DNA of 64,000 nt from Tribonema minus. Its lineage: Eukaryota > Sar > Xanthophyceae > Tribonematales > Tribonemataceae. The notes under the pieces are model-generated. The model had not been told where the DNA came from. It was given only the letters and a program-made list of their open reading frames with translations, and did no database searches. The number at the start of each line of letters is the position of its first letter. The first letter of the stretch is position 1. The translations under genes were made by a program, and so were the position numbers. The DNA lies in NCBI GenBank assembly GCA_017506865.1, contig JAFCMP010000536.1:1240001-1304000 (forward strand), in the 5' to 3' direction. Below, one piece after another: positions 56,301 to 63,199 of the stretch.

Positions 56301-56916
56301 TGGGTGTGAACTTTGAAGTTGATTGTGAAGTTGTCGCGCGCGCAGCGTCGTCCGCGTGCAGATGCGCCAGAGCCACCAGCTGGCGGACGTGGCGATGCAA
56401 AGTGGGGTGTGAACTTCAATGTTGAAGTTGAAGTTGTCGTGCGCGCAGCGTTGTCCGCATGCAGATGCGCCAGAGCCACCTTCATTGCCGACGTGGCTTG
56501 AACTGCAATGTTAAAGTTGTTACTTTCCCTGAGGTGCTGCATGGCGCTGTGATGCAGGTAGCGTGAAGTTTGATGTTGAAGTTGTGCTTGTCCTGCTGCG
56601 CCGCGCTGTAGCGCGCAGTGTGAATGGTGCTGTGTGGTTGTGAGGCGGTGTACATGCACCTTGTGAGAGCTTGTGACAATGTCTCAATGCGCGTTGACGG
56701 TCACTTCTCAACGACATCGCCAAATGGTCACCCCTCCCCCATACTGTCACTAGCAGCTTTGCTGACCAGGCACGCCTGCTGCTCGATTGCGTGCAGGTTT
56801 TGCTGCAGAGGCACAATCAGCAGAGCGACGGGGGCGCCACGGGTGCAGATGCGGAGCAGGGCCACAGCATGTCATCACTGCTCAGCCGCCTGCGAAGAAC
56901 CAACGACAACGTGTGA
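35381..56916 (+). CDS. Two-pore channel (12-TM voltage-gated cation channel), 21 exons
   Basis: Exons: 35381-35523, 36969-37121, 38326-38485, 39231-39402, 40777-40871, 41545-41710, 42611-42752, 43837-43903, 45091-45182, 45706-45877, 47354-47380, 48174-48350, 48885-49010, 49900-50068, 51025-51126, 52182-52386, 53120-53311, 53888-54079, 54969-55159, 55806-56065, 56797-56916. All introns are GT-AG, all phases match, and the total is 3123 nt (1040 aa). Two six-helix repeats are visible. Repeat I has hydrophobic segments in exons 3-8, an S4-like LHVVRMLVRQVI, and pore TTTVNFPDVM (327-336). Repeat II has S4 VAVVLRILHVVASLK and pore VVNNW (733-737), then S6 in exon 17. Exons 9-10 link them with a degenerate EF-hand-like FKELDVDAARHIPL. 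The cytosolic tail is Ser/Asp-rich, then Pro/Ala-rich, then a predicted coiled coil in exon 20. Pore sequences identify the TPC family, which acts on vacuolar or endolysosomal membranes. The start is the Met before the basic, Ser-rich N-terminus; a Met at 35330 is possible. Confidence 0.87.
36008..36157 (+). mobile_element. Retroposed transcript 3' end, copy A, with TSD
   Basis: The insert at 36020-36145 begins in the final Gly codons of the source frame (TTTGGCGGCGGTGGCG, then GTTTGA). It continues through the shared 3' sequence to AATTAATAAA. It is flanked by a 12-bp perfect duplication AAGTACTCGTAT at 36008-36019 and 36146-36157. It lies in the first intron of the channel gene. Confidence 0.85.
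36595..36935 (+). repeat. Acceptor-edge copies of channel exon 2
   Basis: TGCAG followed by (G/A)TTCTACGAGGGGGCGC and then GCTGACAAGTACATC recurs at about 36591, 36655, 36820 and 36890, before the true acceptor at 36967-36968. The true exon differs by continuing with GTCAGCGCAGCAG. Confidence 0.88.
37122..37425 (+). repeat. Donor-edge copies of channel exon 2
   Basis: The exon end GACAAGTGGCGTGTCACCAG plus the following intron start recurs at about 37245-37290 (donor lost) and 37393-37430 (GTGAAG donor kept). Units are about 130-150 bp and include a G run. Confidence 0.82.
37930..38215 (+). repeat. Acceptor-edge copies of channel exon 3
   Basis: GCAGGGCGGCGCT with codons for ALFVEDAWRRQTS recurs at 37934-37976 and 38156-38207, before the true start at 38326. 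A donor-edge copy of the same exon (LLALAVFET plus GTGAGA) lies at 38618-38652. Confidence 0.88.
39403..40090 (+). repeat. Donor-edge copy array of channel exon 4
   Basis: Decayed units of about 70-95 bp match the exon 4 end (VLHKMLLG) plus the intron start GTACTTTGAAGTATGTNNNTAATAGGT. They lie at about 39670, 39765, 39855 and 39922. A better copy (VLHRTLLG plus GTGAGT) lies at 40046-40087. The array is interrupted by retroposed copy B. Confidence 0.82.
39452..39660 (+). mobile_element. Retroposed transcript 3' end, copy B, with TSD
   Basis: The insert at 39465-39647 contains the longer form: AATCCA, a G run, codons for HMEEDVGEDPEMPFG, four Gly/Val codons, TGA and the shared 3' region ending AATTAATAAA. 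It is flanked by a 13-bp perfect duplication AAGTACTTTGAAG at 39452-39464 and 39648-39660. It sits within the exon 4 donor-edge array. Confidence 0.85.
41325..41407 (+). repeat. Acceptor-edge copy of channel exon 6
   Basis: The sequence GCGACAGCTGCTGTGGCCCG and the following codons (LDWALRGALYCL) duplicate the start of exon 6 (41545) with its acceptor and about 40 nt of upstream intron. Confidence 0.9.
42400..42530 (+). repeat. Acceptor-edge copies of channel exon 7
   Basis: TGCAGGCGTGCTGGGGTACG is repeated at about 42404-42437 and 42483-42523, before the pore exon at 42611. Both diverge before the pore codons. Confidence 0.9.
43930..44190 (+). repeat. Donor-edge copies of channel exon 8
   Basis: The S6 exon end (VFFLVPLIL plus GT) recurs at about 44060-44100 in decayed form and at 44128-44174, where it reads VSFLVPAIL with a GTAAGC donor. 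Confidence 0.8.
44255..44279 (-). repeat. Interstitial telomere-like CCCTAA tract
   Basis: Four CCCTAA units in the + strand text, that is TTAGGG on the minus strand, opposite in orientation to most other tracts here. It is in channel intron 8. Confidence 0.9.
44960..45280 (+). repeat. Edge copies flanking channel exon 9
   Basis: An acceptor-edge copy (CTCCACAGGCCATGGTGTTC) lies at 44970-45001, before the true exon at 45091-45182. A donor-edge copy (ERLNWFKQAFN-like, ending AATTGAGT with GT lost) lies at 45238-45277. Confidence 0.85.
45480..46255 (+). repeat. Edge copies flanking channel exon 10
   Basis: An acceptor-edge copy with GCGCAG and codons for EFNVDGARHIPL lies at 45484-45532. Donor-edge copies (DTAAEDVAPGA plus GTGCAG) lie at 46006-46059 and 46205-46254. 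The true exon is 45706-45877. Confidence 0.85.
46460..46534 (+). repeat. Telomere-like tract duplicated with a CG-rich word
   Basis: GGTTAGGG runs alternate with GAGGTCCCTCGC, which occurs twice (about 46480 and 46538). The whole is a short tandem duplication of telomere-like plus unique sequence. Further TTAGGG runs lie at 47072-47118. Confidence 0.75.
48565..48770 (+). repeat. Acceptor-edge copies of channel exon 13
   Basis: The sequence CTGACGGAGCGCTGCTG-like, a short spacer, GCGCAG and codons for VLPA recurs at 48537-48606 and 48703-48765, ahead of the true exon at 48885. The copied unit is about 150-165 bp and includes the putative branch-site region. Confidence 0.88.
49535..49800 (+). 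repeat. Acceptor-edge copies of channel exon 14
   Basis: TTCAGGTGACGCTCC with codons for LLACLAATLLKL and AHGFTNF occurs at 49543-49617 and 49722-49797, before the true exon at 49900. These are among the best preserved copies (one or two residue changes), suggesting recent duplication. Confidence 0.92.
52470..53020 (+). repeat. Edge copies between channel exons 16 and 17
   Basis: A donor-edge copy of exon 16 (TTAYAAGDYFNLNFHDFG plus GTAAGC) lies at 52485-52552, with a decayed one near 52708-52765. Acceptor-edge copies of exon 17 (GCGCTGGTGAACATGTTCAC, preceded by C runs) lie near 52885 and 52985-53012. Confidence 0.85.
56105..56500 (+). repeat. Donor-edge copies of channel exon 20
   Basis: The coiled-coil codons (RAQMRQSHQLADVAMQ) recur at 56118-56176, 56229-56299, 56339-56402 and 56449-56497. 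A GTTGGG or GTGGGT donor survives in the first two. Units are about 110 bp and separated by AACTTCAATGTTGAAGTT-type words. Confidence 0.92.
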
Positions 56917-57866
56917 CGGCACTAGTTTCTTTCAACGCTTTTACCGCGAGATGCCAACAGCAGATGCGTGCACGCTGACAACTGTCAGCTCGGTGCTCGC
57001 GCGAGCAGCAATACTGCAACAGGCTGCGCAGCGATGGGGAAGAGTGCCGAACTTGCGTGGCGATGCTGCGCCGCCAACCGGCGCGCCCAAACGCACTGCC
57101 CGCTGCGTGTTGTACCCGACTGATGCACACACCAGCACAACTGTAACGTTACCGGCACCCAGTGGCGCGAGCAACCTGATGCTGCACAGCATGTTGGGAA
57201 GTCGCATGACTGGATGTCTTGCGACATGTGTGCGCACCGTGTGTAAACAGCCATGCGCAATGGAAATTTTTATTTACTGCCACGTTTGAAGCGCGCACGC
57301 GCCAGTGCTTTTTGCAACGCTGTCCTTGTTTACATTGGTTCTACAGAACAGGCAACGAATGTAGCACAGGGTATGTGGAGCGAGAGATGGTGCTTGCTAC
57401 TTTGACCAGAGGAAGACGACACTCAGAGTTGCCTTGTGCTCACATGGTGCATTAACATTCCGGCGCGGCGAGCAAACGATGTGAGAGCACTAATAAATAT
57501 ACCAACCATCCCTTGTCACCTACTTGGAGCTCTACGATATTTTGATTCGTTTTCATATGGACCTCAAAGTGGGCCTCTACACTGGTAGAGACCGAATTTA
57601 ACCTGTCAATGCGACCACAGCCTCACATGTGGTGATCATCAAGTGCGCATTGAGACACTCTCAAGTCGTCACAAGATGCATTTCACGAGCCTCTTGGTAC
57701 GTATGTAATAAGTATACGTGTAACCAAGGTTGAGGGGGGGGGGGCCGATTTTCAAAAATTGGATTGGCGGGAACGCTATCGTGCACTGCACCCGCGTCCT
57801 CCTTCTAACAACCGTGTGCAGAGCTGCCACCAGCCCCCTGTCTCCTTCTAACGGCGCAATACTGAA
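56917..57866. other. Intergenic region between channel and SAM-domain locus
   Basis: No convincing gene. A copy of the dispersed GAGCTCTACGATNTTTTGATTC repeat lies at 57505-57560 and ATAAATA at about 57494. A G run at 57736-57745 is notable. Confidence 0.5.
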
Positions 57867-58252
57867 ATGCCCGCTCACGGTCCCGGTGGCCAGCTCATGA
57901 AAGTGCTGCAGGAAATGGCGAACGACGCGAACGAAGCTTCCATTGAGTTCCACCAGCACGAAGGGCGTGAGGTGCTGGATGGATGTCACGGCAGTGGCAA
58001 AGGAGCTCCAGATGAAAGAAAGCAGCTTCCGTGATAACATAGGTAGTCAAAGCTTCAAGGTGTGCGCAGGAGCAGCGATTGCACTTCAAGGCTGCAGGCC
58101 CACACCGTGCGGAGCCCGCCCGCGCTTTCTTCAAGAGCACTGCGTCACCCGACGACCTGATCGTAAGGGTCATCAAAAGACGTTGGGAGTATGACTACGC
58201 CATGGGCTGGCGTCCTCCATCGGAACGGGGGCCCGACTACCGGTCGCCCTGA
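57867..58252 (+). pseudogene. Frameshifted 5' part of the SAM-domain locus
   Basis: Protein-like sequence passes through three frames: MPAHGPGGQLMKVLQEMAND from 57867, then TAVAKELQMKESSFRDNIG at about 57987-58050, then FKSTASPDDLIVRV and RRWEYDYAMGWRPP at about 58120-58220, ending TGA at 58250-58252. The following frame is different again (58195 onward). No GT-AG introns of plausible size separate the pieces. I read this as a coding region broken by small indels. Either a decaying gene or assembly indel errors could explain it. The family is not recognised. Confidence 0.45.
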
Positions 58253-58710
58253 AGGACTACCTCGAGCACAACCGTCGTGGAAAGCACGGACGCGAGCCCC
58301 CTCCACCTCAAGCGCAACCCAAGAAGTGCAAGAAGCAGCAGGCTGAATCGCCAGCAGGCGAGGCGCCTGTAGCACTTCCGCTGAGTGATGCAGTGCCAGC
58401 CGGTGGTGCTGCCGCTGAAGCAACGCACGAAGCTCGTGCGGCAGTCGACGGCGGCAGCAGCGGTGACAGCGCTGGCAGCAGCGGTGGCACCGCTGGCACC
58501 AGCGACGCTCCCAATCGCGTCAGCGGCGGCAGCGCCCATGGCAGCCACACAGCACAGCCGCACGATAGCAGCGGTGGCAGCGCCAGCAGCGGCAGCAGCG
58601 TTGGCGGCCATAGCGCCTGCGAAGCACCGCCGTGGAACAGCGATGGCGGCGACACCGACATCGGCGACGCCGACATCAGCGGCATTTGCGAGGGGATTGG
58701 CGGCGGCAGC

Positions 58711-58741
<31 letters not shown>

Positions 58742-59604
58742 GCGGCAGCGGCGGCGGCGGCGGCAGCGGCGGCGGCGGCAGCGGCGGCGGCGGCGGCAGC
58801 GGCGGCGGCGGCAGCGGCGGCGGCGGCAGCGGCGGCAGCGGCGGCGGCGGCAGCGGCGGCGGCGCAGATCATGGCAGCCACAGCGCTCAGCCGCTCACCA
58901 GTGCTGCCGAGAACAGCACACGAGGCATGTCGCCGCCTCACAGTGACGGCAGCAGTGATGAGGAAGACGCGGCGGGGAGCGCCTTCAGCGGTGGCTCGGC
59001 CAGTTGCGACGCCGCCGCTGAGCCGTGCACGCCAGGCCCCATGATGAAGCAGTGCTTGCCTCGGCAAGCGCCCCCCCCCGCTGCTTCCGCCGCTGCGCGC
59101 GACAGCGGGCCTGCGATCAGAGCACCTTTCAGCGGCAGCACCGCGCGCGCTGCCGACGAGGGCGGCGTCCTTGGTGGCGGCAGCGGCGTCACATCCCAAG
59201 GGGGCAGCAGCAGCGGCGCGCCGCCACGCGATGCCTCATCGCTCGCAGCGTGGGTCGCACACGTGCTGGGCGTCGAGCCGCACAGCGGCGGCGCGCGCAG
59301 CGTGTCGCGCCGCCTGTTCGAGGCCGAGTGCTACACACGCACGACGCTGGCGCTGCTGAGTGCTGCTGACCTAACGGAGCTCAGCATCACTGGCGTGCCC
59401 GCAAGGCTCATCATGTCGGCGGTGGAGCACCTCGGCGGCAAGGCGCCGCTGCCGCAGCAGCAGCCCGCGCCGTCCGCCGCTGCCGCCGCTGCAGTGGTGC
59501 TCACGGGCGATTCCGCGGCGTTCCGCGATACGGCACAGGAGTGGGAGCCGCAGCTGGGCCGCGAGGATGCACTTGTGGCAGCGCTCAGCAGGTCTCTCTT
59601 CTGA
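58195..59604 (+). CDS. Gly/Ser-repeat protein with C-terminal SAM-like domain, 5' incomplete
   Basis: Open from the stop at 58192 to TGA at 59602-59604, about 469 codons. No ATG lies before the repeat, so this is the 3' part of a longer coding region. In order: a basic Pro-rich start (LEHNRRGKHGREPPPPQ), a Ser/Gly/Ala/His-rich stretch, about 50 residues of (Gly)n-Ser repeat at 58700-58864, a further low-complexity stretch, then a SAM-like domain at about 59245-59440 (LAAWVAHVLGVEP, LLSAADLTELSITGVPARL). SAM domains mediate protein or RNA binding. The antisense and +1 frames through the repeat give long poly-Ala open frames, which are artefacts of the GGC repeat. An in-frame 81-codon ORF follows the stop. 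Confidence 0.55.
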
Positions 59605-59850
59605 ATGTTCTCGGGGGAGATAGACCTGGTGTCGTCTTTGCTGGTGCAGGTGAAGCCGCAGGACGTTCAACGCGCGGGCGTGACGAAGCTGGGGCCCAGG
59701 AAGCTCTGGAGCGCGAAGGTGCAGGAGGCGAAGCAGGCGGGAGGGGAGCAGGGGGTCAGGGAGGGGGCCGACGCTGCAGCAGCGGGCAAGGGGGTGCCTC
59801 CGCATGCTGACCAGCACGCGGCAAAGCGTCTTTGGACGGACGCGGTATGA
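59605..59850 (+). other. In-frame ORF directly after the SAM-protein stop
   Basis: The codon after the TGA is ATG, and the same frame stays open for 81 codons (FSGEIDLVSSLLVQ, WSAKVQEAKQAGGEQ). The composition resembles coding sequence. It could be a former continuation of the upstream protein past a mutated stop, or a chance frame. Confidence 0.3.
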
Positions 59851-61299
59851 TAGCTTGTGGTGTTCCCGCGGTATGATAGCTTGCGACGCTCTCTGCGGGT
59901 ACGTATGTACGGGTGCAGAGATTGGCAAGGGGGCACAGGGGCCGCTTGGGCTTGTATATCGTTGCTGTGAGCAGAGGTGCCAGTAACAGTAACTGTTGTG
60001 AATGCAGCAAACGAGCACCACGTGTATTTTACATTAGACCGTGTTAGTGTAGCGCAGGGGCACGCAGGGCGAAGAAGCAGTGTCCAGCTCACACGCCGCG
60101 ATGCCTCAAAAGCCTGAGCGCATGACGTGGTGCCACAAATATTCAGACTACTGTAGCTTGCACTGGTAGTGTATGCATATGCACGCTGGGGCTGATGGCC
60201 ATGTATCGATTATAGAGAGCAACATGAAGACGCGCCTGCAGAAAGACACTAGTCAGAGCCAATCTGAAGCATCTGACGCAGTTTCATTGCATTCTGGTGT
60301 TCTGGCCTATGTACAGTCATTTTTGTGCATGGCCATATGCGTGCGTGCACGTCATCATGTGCATACGCAGACAAGTTCCCGGTGGTGATGCGCCTGCTCT
60401 TCTTTGTCCATCATGCAATGTACTTCAACGTATGCATGTTTGGAGCATATGTCATGCAACCCAATGCATGCTGCAGTGCTCAGTAACATGATGTCAATGA
60501 TACGGTGTTGTGAATGCAATGCCCATAATCTTTCCATGCGCATTAACGTGGCATGCATCTCAAATTAGTACCTGCATGCCGGACATTTGCACTCGCGCCT
60601 CCTACTAGCTGTCTACCTGGCTAAGTATTTCAGGCTGGTCTCTGAGCAAGCGAAAACGTGGCCCTGGGCACTATGGACACAAAGCAGGCGTGCCAGGGGT
60701 CGGGTGGTACAGGCCATAGCGAGCTTTGTACGGCAGAGCAACATTCAGGAAGCAGAGGCCAGAATGTATGGTGTGTACATAACACTCACATTTAGCTGAC
60801 CAGAATTGGAGACTCGGTGCAGGAGGTTGCCTTGGGGGCTGGGGATGCTACTCCGGCGGCTGGGCTTGCCGCCTTGTCAACAGTAGCTCCGCTGTAGGTG
60901 TGAGCCTAGTTCAATCTACTTGGGCCGTTATCGGCATGTGTCTCGGTTTTGTATGAGGCTCTCTGATGACGCTCCACTAAAAGGAGAGTTCTAGGAATGT
61001 TCTGCTGTTACTTCAGGAACCGCCTTGTTATGCAGCTCCCATCTCTTGGCTTTTCTCAGGCTAATTCAGTGATGCAAGCAACTTGCAAGTGCTCAGCAAA
61101 CTGAGCCTATCTCCTGCAACATGCACTCCGATGCTTGCCATTTGGACAGCCGCATGTCATGCATTGTAACGCCGACTTGATGCATGCAATAGTAGTCGTA
61201 GTATGTAGCAGGGAACGAGCAACCATCACGCATGTTAGTAGGCGTGCACATGCCGATCACAATCAACTGAGAGCTTTGCTCGAAAGGCTAAGGACATAG

Positions 61300-61571
61300 A
61301 GCACTAGGAGACTTGCATTGAGTGCACATCCAAAGAGAGGGCTTTTCGCGCCCCCGCAAACTGAAATACAGAAAGGTACTGGGGGGGGGGGCACATGGAG
61401 GAGGACGTAGGGGAGGACCCCGAGATGCCATTTGGCGGCGGCGGCGTTTGAGTGGTTGTCGTTGCGACACTTTCAGACTGTCATACGACATGTAGATTCC
61501 TTACAGCTAGATGCCAATCATCTGGGCTTTTTCGCGCCCTGAGCGAGAACTAATAAAAAGTACTAGGAGAC
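61300..61571 (+). mobile_element. Retroposed transcript 3' end, copy C, with TSD
   Basis: The insert spans 61313-61558. The part from 61381 matches copy B (G run, HMEEDVGEDPEMPFG frame, TGA, shared 3' end, AACTAATAAA). The first 68 nt (61313-61380) are unique to this copy. The flanking duplication AG[C/T]ACTAGGAGAC is at 61300-61312 and 61559-61571, 13 bp with one mismatch. Confidence 0.75.
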
Positions 61572-61644
61572 CGCATGCAGTGTGCAGATGAATATACCCC
61601 ACGCATGAGTATACTTCGACGCGTACATGTATATGCACAATGGT

Positions 61645-61692
61645 TTTCATGGCAAGAGCAGCAGATTTTCCATGGCAAGAGCAGCAGATTTT
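61645..61692. repeat. Short tandem duplication
   Basis: CATGGCAAGAGCAGCAGATT occurs twice, starting at about 61649 and 61672. Confidence 0.9.
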
Positions 61693-61903
61693 ACAACATA
61701 TACATACTCAGTCTGGCTGTAGTCTTGTAGCATGTGAAGTCATGTCAGTCCTGACAGTGTGTGCTTCAAATAAAGCTGACAGAGTATAAAATAGGCATAC
61801 CTAATTCACAGAAATCACAGCTGAGATGGTCGGTCCGAACAATGGTTCTTGTATGACATTGACAACAAGATCACCAGGACAACATTCACTGCATTCCACC
61901 TCT

Positions 61904-61999
61904 GCGTTTGTTCAGCCATGTACGGAACATGTGGCGACTCACTGTGATAAAGCGTTTGTTCAGCCATGTACGGAACATGTGGCGACTCTCTGTGATAAA
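61904..61999. repeat. 48-bp tandem duplication
   Basis: Two adjacent 48-bp copies (61904-61951 and 61952-61999) begin GCGTTTGTTCAGCCATGTAC and end GTGATAAA. They differ at one position (ACTCACTG versus ACTCTCTG). Confidence 0.92.
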
Positions 62000-62449
62000 G
62001 GCGGCCATGGTCAACAATGGCGTGCACATACTTCGGAGTAGTATGCATTGCAAGCAGCATTGGTCAAATTCAAAGCATGCCAACGGCCACGCAAATGACG
62101 CCGCTCATGTTCAAGAATTGCGGTCAGCTCACTGATGAGGGCAAGCTGTAAGCAACTGATTGTGCTTGGAAGTCGCTCTGATTGCACAAGCGCACATACA
62201 TGTATCACGCGTCCTGCGCACAAGTGCACATACACACATTCAGCGCAGTGCCGCTGCCAGCCACTGCAGCTAGGTACTAGCATGCCAAGTGCACGTATAC
62301 GTACGTAGGGTGTCACTTCTTGCCATCAGGGCTGCAATATGCTCTGTGAACCTGCATATTTAGCTGCCTCAGGCTGAACAAGCTGCATTGGGCTCCATCA
62401 TATCCAAAGTGCAAGCGCATATGTCACATCGACTTCTATACCTGCGCAC

Positions 62450-62718
62450 AAGTACACTGGCGCGCTTACGCTCGGCACTGTTGGCAGCGCTCCACATGGC
62501 GTACTCTGGCCGTGTCATGACACAAATGGCAGAATCTAGGGGGGGGGGGCACATGGAGGAGGACGTAGGGGAGGACCCCGAGATGTGGCGGCGGCGGCGT
62601 TTGAGTGGTTGTCGTTGCGACACTTTCAGACTGTCATACGACATGTAGATTCCTTACAGCTAGATGCCAATCATCTGGGCTTTTTCGCGCCCTGAGCGAG
62701 AATTAATAAAAAGTACAC
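62450..62718 (+). mobile_element. Retroposed transcript 3' end, copy D, with short TSD
   Basis: The insert at 62458-62710 is the longest version. About 80 nt precede the G run and are open in the same frame as HMEEDVGEDPEM (for example LHMAYSGRVMTQMAESR). The CCATT found in copies B and C after GAGATG is deleted. The flanking duplication AAGTACAC is at 62450-62457 and 62711-62718. Confidence 0.75.
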
Positions 62719-62766
62719 ACACGCTTTTTCGCGCCCTGAGCGAGAATTAATAAAAAGTACACACAC
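62711..62766 (+). mobile_element. Nested 32-nt retroposed fragment, copy D2
   Basis: Only the last 32 nt of the shared 3' end (GCTTTTTCGCGCC to AATTAATAAA, 62723-62754) are inserted. The flanks are 12-bp AAGTACACACAC at 62711-62722 and 62755-62766. It lies directly behind copy D, in its target duplication. Confidence 0.8.
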
Positions 62767-62856
62767 ATGCTACATCCACGAGTGAGAACAAGGCGACACA
62801 CCTACAACATGGCATTTCCACAGCCACAAGTGGAATATAATAAAAGTACACACACA
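62755..62856 (+). mobile_element. Unrelated 76-nt insertion at the same target
   Basis: A sequence at 62768-62843, unrelated to the shared 3' end but also finishing in an A-rich tail (GGAATATAATAA), is flanked by AAGTACACACACA at 62755-62767 and 62844-62856. It has the form of a third insertion into the same AAGTAC target by another transcript. The CA microsatellite nature of the flank weakens the call. Confidence 0.5.
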
Positions 62857-63052
62857 CGCAATTAGTACAATGCCGCTGCCATCGACTGCAGCTAGGTATA
62901 GCACGCCAAGTGCACGTAGGGTGTCACTTCTTGCCATCAGCTGCAATGTGCTCTGTGGACCTGCAGAATTAACTGCCTGAACAAGCTGCATTGGGCTCCA
63001 TCATATCCAAAGTGCAAGAGCATGTGCCACATTGACTTCTATACCTGCGCAC

Positions 63053-63199
63053 AAGTACACATATGGCGGCGGCGGCGTTTGAGTGGTTGTCGTTGCGACA
63101 TTTTCAGGCTGTCATACGACATGTAGATTCCTTACAGCTAGATGCCAATGATCTGGGCTTTTTCGCGCCCTGAGCGAGAATTAAATAAAAGTACACATA
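63053..63199 (+). mobile_element. Retroposed transcript 3' end, copy E, with TSD
   Basis: The insert at 63064-63188 starts within the Gly codons (TGGCGGCGGCGGCG) and ends AATTAAATAA. It is flanked by an 11-bp perfect duplication AAGTACACATA at 63053-63063 and 63189-63199. It separates the second and third units of the 230-bp array. Confidence 0.85.

Noticed and set aside
58237-59199. 320-aa minus-strand and 219-aa plus-strand poly-Ala open frames
   Set aside because: They are shadow readings of the GGC repeat of the Gly/Ser frame, with no conserved residues outside the repeat.
62755-62856. Certain assignment of the 76-nt sequence to the retroposed 3' end family
   Set aside because: It shares no sequence with the family apart from an A-rich end, and its flanks are CA-microsatellite-like. 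It is listed only as a possible insertion of another transcript.
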